Shown: one piece after another, positions 15,291 to 18,761 of the stretch | How positions within the stretch are numbered: the first letter of the stretch is position 1 | Layout of the letters: each line of letters begins with the position of its first letter | Source of the DNA: DATGEP01 sp035310125 | Lineage (GTDB): Bacteria > Chloroflexota > Ktedonobacteria > Ktedonobacterales > JADMIN01 | Assembly: GCA_035310125.1 (NCBI GenBank) | Contig: DATGEP010000372.1 | Coordinates: 1-18,761 of the forward strand | Direction: 5' to 3' | DNA: 18,761 nucleotides | Notes under the pieces: generated by a model | Seen by the model: only the letters and a program-made list of their open reading frames with translations | Told to the model about the DNA's origin: nothing | The model's database searches: none | Program-made: the position numbers and the translations under genes

Positions 15291-15776
15291 TCATGATGCG
15301 TTCCAGCTCCAGTCCAGTGGCGATATCGAATGGCGACAGCGTCCAGCGCGGTCAGCGGCGATGGAGAGGTGCTCGTGCCACGCTGACAGCGACAGGAGCA
15401 GCGCGCTGAGCACGCACCGCGTCAAGCGATCTGGTACCGGGCCGAACTCGCTGAGATAGGCGTCGGTTGCCGCATACACGGCGTGCGCGTAGGTGCGCAG
15501 ATCCGCGACATTGATTCGTACGCTGTCGACCCAGGGCCGCTGGCTCCAGCACCGACCGAGCGGGGGTAATCGACTCAGGCCGGTCCGGCCACGCCACGTC
15601 GAGAGCGCCAGGGGTCTACTTCCGCCAACCATGACGTTCACCGTGATGTCTTCGACCACCACTCCTTCCGCATACAGCGCCGCCGCGACGGTGGTGCTGC
15701 TGCTTTCGGACCAGGTATCGAGCAGTCCGTGGACTACTCGGAACTGCCCGCGCAGAGAGTCAGCCGACGACTCCAC
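15291..15776 (-). CDS. DinB-like four-helix protein coupled to the sigma factor
   Basis: From the GTG at 15774-15776 this gives 161 residues. LRGQFRVVHGLLD, then AAALYAEGVVVEDITVNVMV and LSTWRGRTGLSRLPPL, then SVRINVADLRTYAHAVYAAT and DAYLSEFG resemble the helices and connecting motifs of DinB-superfamily proteins of the damage-inducible or thiol-dependent transferase type. The C-terminus (WHEHLSIAADRAGRCRHSIS) departs from the usual GEIxxLKGxxG ending, so part of the metal site may be lost or the 3' end may be frameshifted. The start overlaps the sigma-factor stop by one base (TAGTG), indicating translational coupling. A longer frame to 15926 exists but runs inside the sigma gene. The function could be a hydrolase or thiol transferase linked to stress; no substrate can be assigned. 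Confidence 0.6.
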   Translation of the reverse strand: MESSADSLRGQFRVVHGLLDTWSESSSTTVAAALYAEGVVVEDITVNVMVGGSRPLALSTWRGRTGLSRLPPLGRCWSQRPWVDSVRINVADLRTYAHAVYAATDAYLSEFGPVPDRLTRCVLSALLLSLSAWHEHLSIAADRAGRCRHSISPLDWSWNAS

Positions 15777-16801
15777 TATGCTGCCGCGACCGTCTCTGGT
15801 AGACCGAAGTCCATCACCAGTTGCCGAGAGACAAAGACCGTCAGCTCTGAAATGGCGCTCCGGTCCAGCGTCAAAACAATCAGCGCGTGCGCCTCGAACC
15901 CAGCAGCAGCATGCTCCGCTTGCCACATGTATTGTCCAAACGCCGGTTGACCGTTCGCACGCGTTGCGACCAGCCGGAACCGCCGTCCTTCACGCATCCC
16001 CCACTCGAGGAATGTGCGAATCGCCTGCCGACCGCGGTACCACGTCTGCCACGGAGGCATCGACAGCACCGCGTCTGCGCGTAACAACGTCACCAGGCTA
16101 TCGATGTCGGAAGCTTCCCACGCGGCGATATAGCGCCCGAGCAGATCTTGCTGTTGGGCATCGTTGGCATCGGGCTCCAACGCGTCAGCATGCGGCGCGC
16201 GCGCCTCAACAGACGCGCGCGCACGCTGCAGCGCGCTGTTGACAGACGGCACGGTGGAGTCCAGCAACTGAGCCGCCTCATTGGCGGACCAGCCGAGCAC
16301 ATCTCTCAGCAGCAATACCGCGCGCTGGCGTGGCGGAAGCTGCTGGATGGCCGCGACGAACGCTAACTGGACCGACTCACGCATCTCGTACTGCGCTTCG
16401 GGACCAGGGGCGCCGTCGGCCACATCGGGCAGCGCTGCATCGGGATACGGTTCCAACCACGCGACTTCGGTCGCGGGCTTTCCAATCGGCAGCCCGCTGG
16501 CGGCTGCGGGTGGCCCGTACGCTGCTGGCATGACCCGCGGAGATTTCGCGCCCGTTGCCAGCGCATTCAAGCACGCGTTCGTGGCGATGCGATAGAGCCA
16601 GTTACGCAGCGAGGTCCGACCCTGGAAACGGTCCCGCGCACGCCAGGCGCGCAGCAACGTCTCCTGGACCAGGTCCTCGGCTTCGTGAAAGGAGCCCAGC
16701 ATTCGGTAGCAGTGGACCTGGAGCTGATAACGGTACGGCTCCACCAGGTCCTGAAACGCATCTCGCTCTGCCAGGCGGCCGGGGTCCACCAACACAGTCA
16801 T
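15776..16801 (-). CDS. ECF sigma factor, SigX5-like, with C-terminal NTF2-like domain
   Basis: The 341-residue protein has sigma region 2 at about 14-82 (FQDLVEPYRYQLQVHCYRML then AEDLVQETLLRAWRARDRF) and sigma region 4 at about 142-200 (QLPPRQRAVLLLRDVLGWSA then SVNSALQRARASVEA). Between them lies a linker with the WLEPYPDA motif, common in SigX5-type ECF factors. Residues about 216-335 form a SnoaL/NTF2-like domain (LLGRYIAAWEASDIDSLVTL, AVLSMPPWQTWYRGRQAI), which in related sigma factors tunes activity in place of an anti-sigma factor. The ATG at 16799-16801 overlaps the stop of the MFS gene (ATGA); the frame runs 49 codons further upstream, but that lies inside the MFS gene. The stop overlaps the DinB-like start. 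The three genes should be made together and probably respond to one stress. No anti-sigma gene is seen. Confidence 0.9.
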   Translation of the reverse strand: MTVLVDPGRLAERDAFQDLVEPYRYQLQVHCYRMLGSFHEAEDLVQETLLRAWRARDRFQGRTSLRNWLYRIATNACLNALATGAKSPRVMPAAYGPPAAASGLPIGKPATEVAWLEPYPDAALPDVADGAPGPEAQYEMRESVQLAFVAAIQQLPPRQRAVLLLRDVLGWSANEAAQLLDSTVPSVNSALQRARASVEARAPHADALEPDANDAQQQDLLGRYIAAWEASDIDSLVTLLRADAVLSMPPWQTWYRGRQAIRTFLEWGMREGRRFRLVATRANGQPAFGQYMWQAEHAAAGFEAHALIVLTLDRSAISELTVFVSRQLVMDFGLPETVAAA

Positions 16802-18243
16802 AGAGTGGCGGCTCGAGGCGGCACAAGCAAGCCGGCGAGTGCCGCGGCGAATGACAGTAACGCCGACGCGCCAAGTGCACTTGCGTAGCCGGCGGTGAAC
16901 TGCTGCGGTGACCCGAATCCGCCGCTGGCCGCAAATATGCTGCCGCACAGCGCGATTCCGAAGGCCCCGCCGAGGAAACGCACCATGTTGTATGTCCCCG
17001 AGGCCTTGCCGATCTCAGTCGGACCCACGGCGCTCAATACCGCGTTCTGGGCGGCGGGCATTGCCAGGGAAACGCCAGCGCCAGCCAACACCAGCGGCAC
17101 CGCGAACTCGACAAGCCCCAGCTCTGGAGTCGCGCTGCGCGCCAGCCATGCCAGGCCAGCCGCCTGCATGACCAACCCGACGACGATGAGTGGCCGTTCA
17201 CCGAGACGGTTTACCAGTCGACCGGCGAGCGGCGCGAAGATGAAGAGCGTCGCGGTCCATGGCAGCAGTCGCAAACCCGCTGCTAGCGGCGTGTAGCCCT
17301 GAGCGGTCTGTAGAAACTGGGCGTTGAAGAACAGCGCCCCGTACAGCGCACCTGTAAAGAGAAAGCAGGCCGCGTTCGCCGCGGAAAATGCGCGCGAGCC
17401 AAAGAGGCGCATTGGGATCATTGGCTGGCGCGTACGCCGCTGCCAGGCGACAAAGCCGATGCCGAGCATCAGTCCGGTCCCGAAGGCTGCGAGGACCTCG
17501 AGGCTGGCCCACCCGGCGACGTTCGCCCTCGACAACCCCCACACGGCCGCGAGCGCTGAGGCGCTGGCCAGCAGCAGACCAGGGCTGTCGAGCGCGGCGG
17601 TCGGACCGGAGCTTTCTGGAATGCGCGCCCGCGCCAGGAGGATCGTGACCAGGCCGATTGGTGCGTTGAGCCAGAAGATCCAATGCCAATCGACACTCTG
17701 CACGATGGCGCCACCGACGACGGGACCGCCGAGGAGCGCAAGACCCGTCAGGCCGCTGAAGAGACCGAGCGCACGGGCACGCTCTGCGGGCGGATATGCC
17801 GCGCTGAGCAGCGCCATCGCCAGGGGCATCACCATGGCGCCGCCGGCGCCCTGCACCGCGCGTGCGGCGATCAGCCAACTTACGCTGGGTGCCAGAGCGC
17901 AGGCCACCGACGCGACGGTAAACACGGCCACGCCAACGACGAAAATACGGCGCCGGCCGAACCGGTCGCCCAGCGCGGCGCCGGTCAAGAGCAGCACCGC
18001 GAAGCTCAGGTTGTAGGCATTGATCGTCCATTCGAGCGCCTCGATCGTCGTTCCGAAATCAAGGCGGATGGTGCTCAGGGCGGTCGATACGACGAGCGCG
18101 TCGAGCGCGACCATGAACGAGGCGACCGCGGTCAGCGCCAGAACCCATGCCTTCGCTCGACTCGCTCGGTTCAAAGATTCTCGGGTGACTTGGGCGGACG
18201 CCTGCGGTCGAGCCGCGACAACATTTACGGCCATGGAGCTCAT
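16798..18243 (-). CDS. MFS drug exporter, DHA2 (14-helix) type
   Basis: The 481-residue protein has many hydrophobic helices and is of DHA2 size. MFS motif A is GDRFGRRR at about 92-99. The antiporter motif LLGGPVVGGAIV lies at about 170-181. A charged residue sits in helix 1 within FMVALDALVVSTALSTI, as in proton-coupled multidrug exporters such as QacA and EmrB. It should export a hydrophobic or cationic compound using the proton gradient. The frame is open to 18300, but the ATG at 18241-18243 has an excellent AAAGGAGAG ribosome site four to five bases upstream, so I start there. The stop overlaps the sigma-factor start. The substrate is unknown; the regulator and DinB-like protein in the same operon suggest a toxin- or stress-inducible unit. 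A TTTATA-like -10 lies just upstream of the ribosome site, without a clear -35. Confidence 0.92.
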   Translation of the reverse strand: MSSMAVNVVAARPQASAQVTRESLNRASRAKAWVLALTAVASFMVALDALVVSTALSTIRLDFGTTIEALEWTINAYNLSFAVLLLTGAALGDRFGRRRIFVVGVAVFTVASVACALAPSVSWLIAARAVQGAGGAMVMPLAMALLSAAYPPAERARALGLFSGLTGLALLGGPVVGGAIVQSVDWHWIFWLNAPIGLVTILLARARIPESSGPTAALDSPGLLLASASALAAVWGLSRANVAGWASLEVLAAFGTGLMLGIGFVAWQRRTRQPMIPMRLFGSRAFSAANAACFLFTGALYGALFFNAQFLQTAQGYTPLAAGLRLLPWTATLFIFAPLAGRLVNRLGERPLIVVGLVMQAAGLAWLARSATPELGLVEFAVPLVLAGAGVSLAMPAAQNAVLSAVGPTEIGKASGTYNMVRFLGGAFGIALCGSIFAASGGFGSPQQFTAGYASALGASALLSFAAALAGLLVPPRAATL

Positions 18244-18420
18244 TGCTCTCCTTTCTGCCGTATAAAGACCGCGAAACGCGCGAAACTCATCGGTCGCCAC
18301 ACTCTGCTGTTTGCGCGAAGCGAGCTCTGAGGCGAGACCGCATGCTGTGCTCGATGAAGTCGCCGCAAACAGCGCGTGGGGGATGCGTTACCCTGATGTC
18401 TCGGTACGCGCTGGAGGTTT

Positions 18421-18579
18421 GGAGTGGTCCAGGTGAAGTTGGATGGGCAACGGGCGCTGGCCACCGTGGGTCTTGATGCACTCCGACTCACTGTCAGGGG
18501 CGACAGGATTTCCGAGATCGACGTGATCGCCGACCCGCCGCGGCTTCACCAGCTCGACGTGGCGGTCCTCGTGAATTGA
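18421..18579 (+). pseudogene. C-terminal remnant of a SigJ-type ECF sigma factor
   Basis: The frame reads VVQVKLDGQRALATVGLDAL, then VRGDRISEIDVIADPPRLHQ, then LDVAVLVN and a TGA at 18577-18579. This resembles the end of the SnoaL-like domain of SigJ/ECF41-type sigma factors, where the strand carrying DGRIxxIDxVxNPxKL closes the fold. No sigma region 2 or 4 is found upstream: the frame meets a stop at 18394-18396, and divergent intergenic DNA follows. It is most likely a truncated relic, or the tail of an uncharacterised NTF2-like protein. Confidence 0.5.
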
Positions 18580-18610
18580 AGCACCAAGCTCGAGCGCCGG
18601 CCGCCGTGCC

Positions 18611-18761
18611 ATGATCACCAACCTGGCCACGTTCCTGAGCATCTCGATTGTGCTCATCATCATCCCGGGCCAGGACATGGCGCTGACGACGCGCAATACG
18701 TTGATCGGCGGCCGCACAAACGGGGTGTTTACCGCTCTCGGCGTGGTCACGGGACTGGCCA
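18611..18761 (+). CDS. LysE/RhtB family amino-acid exporter, N-terminus only
   Basis: The frame opens at ATG 18611 and is cut by the window edge after 50 codons. It reads MITNLATFLSISIVLIIIPG, then QDMALTTRNTLIGGRTNGVF and TALGVVTGLA. The IxPGPxxxLxxxNxxxxGxxxGxxxxLGxxxG pattern is the signature of the first two helices of LysE/RhtB translocators, which export amino acids or related compounds. Here the second residue of the PGP motif is followed by Gln rather than Pro. No strong Shine-Dalgarno is visible. It lies 31 bp after the sigma remnant. Confidence 0.85.
   Translation, partial: MITNLATFLSISIVLIIIPGQDMALTTRNTLIGGRTNGVFTALGVVTGLA

Noticed and set aside
15076..15294. Minus-strand frame of 72 codons between the DinB-like and NTF2-like genes
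   Set aside because: It has no ribosome site, no motif and an unlikely Cys/Arg-rich composition, and it overlaps the NTF2-like gene start.

Overview
The window is GC-rich bacterial DNA with short intergenic gaps, frequent 1-4 nt gene overlaps and GTG/TTG starts. The gene content (large STAND ATPase-TPR-LuxR regulators, several unlinked ABC substrate-binding proteins, a membrane-anchored NTF2-like protein with a Thr/Pro linker, a SigX5-like ECF sigma factor beside a DinB-like protein) is what I would expect of an uncultured or soil Chloroflexota genome. That placement is inference; there is no rRNA or other marker here. No tRNA, rRNA, CRISPR array or insertion sequence was seen.

Region 1 (1-4682, minus strand): a membrane GGDEF-EAL protein, then an exported family-1 solute-binding protein whose TTG start overlaps the upstream stop (TTGA), then two short membrane reading frames that meet at a GTGA junction and look like one split protein. 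Region 2 (4683-5680): the remains of a ParB-like gene broken by two frameshifts, and a small minus-strand ORF with a zinc-ribbon-like cysteine pattern. Region 3 (5683-9429, plus strand): an XRE-STAND-TPR-LuxR regulator followed by a Tat-exported NMT1/SsuA-type substrate-binding protein. Region 4 (9430-13549, minus strand): a second STAND-TPR-LuxR regulator, then a small exported protein made of three near-identical 20-residue repeats, an ABM-fold protein, and a decayed LivK-type binding protein.

Region 5 (13550-14488) is a gene graveyard on the minus strand. It holds the start of a metallo-beta-lactamase-fold gene joined to the start of a SnoaL-like gene, both frameshifted and truncated, in the apparent leader of the second STAND regulator. 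A good sigma-70 promoter lies upstream, and further unrecognised coding remnants lie beyond that. Region 6 (14489-18243, minus strand): a DHA2-type MFS exporter, a SigX5-like sigma factor with an NTF2-like C-terminal domain and a DinB-like protein form a tightly overlapping operon (ATGA, then TAGTG), followed by the membrane-anchored NTF2-like protein. Region 7 (18421-18761, plus strand): the C-terminal remnant of a SigJ-type sigma factor and the start of a LysE/RhtB exporter cut by the window edge.

The window is rich in signal-input genes: a c-di-GMP enzyme, two ATP-dependent LuxR regulators and an ECF sigma factor. It also has three binding-protein genes (one dead) with no ABC permease or ATPase. 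The points most worth a second look are the coupling of the GGDEF-EAL protein to a binding protein, the tandem-repeat exported protein beside the second STAND regulator, and the exporter-sigma-DinB operon.
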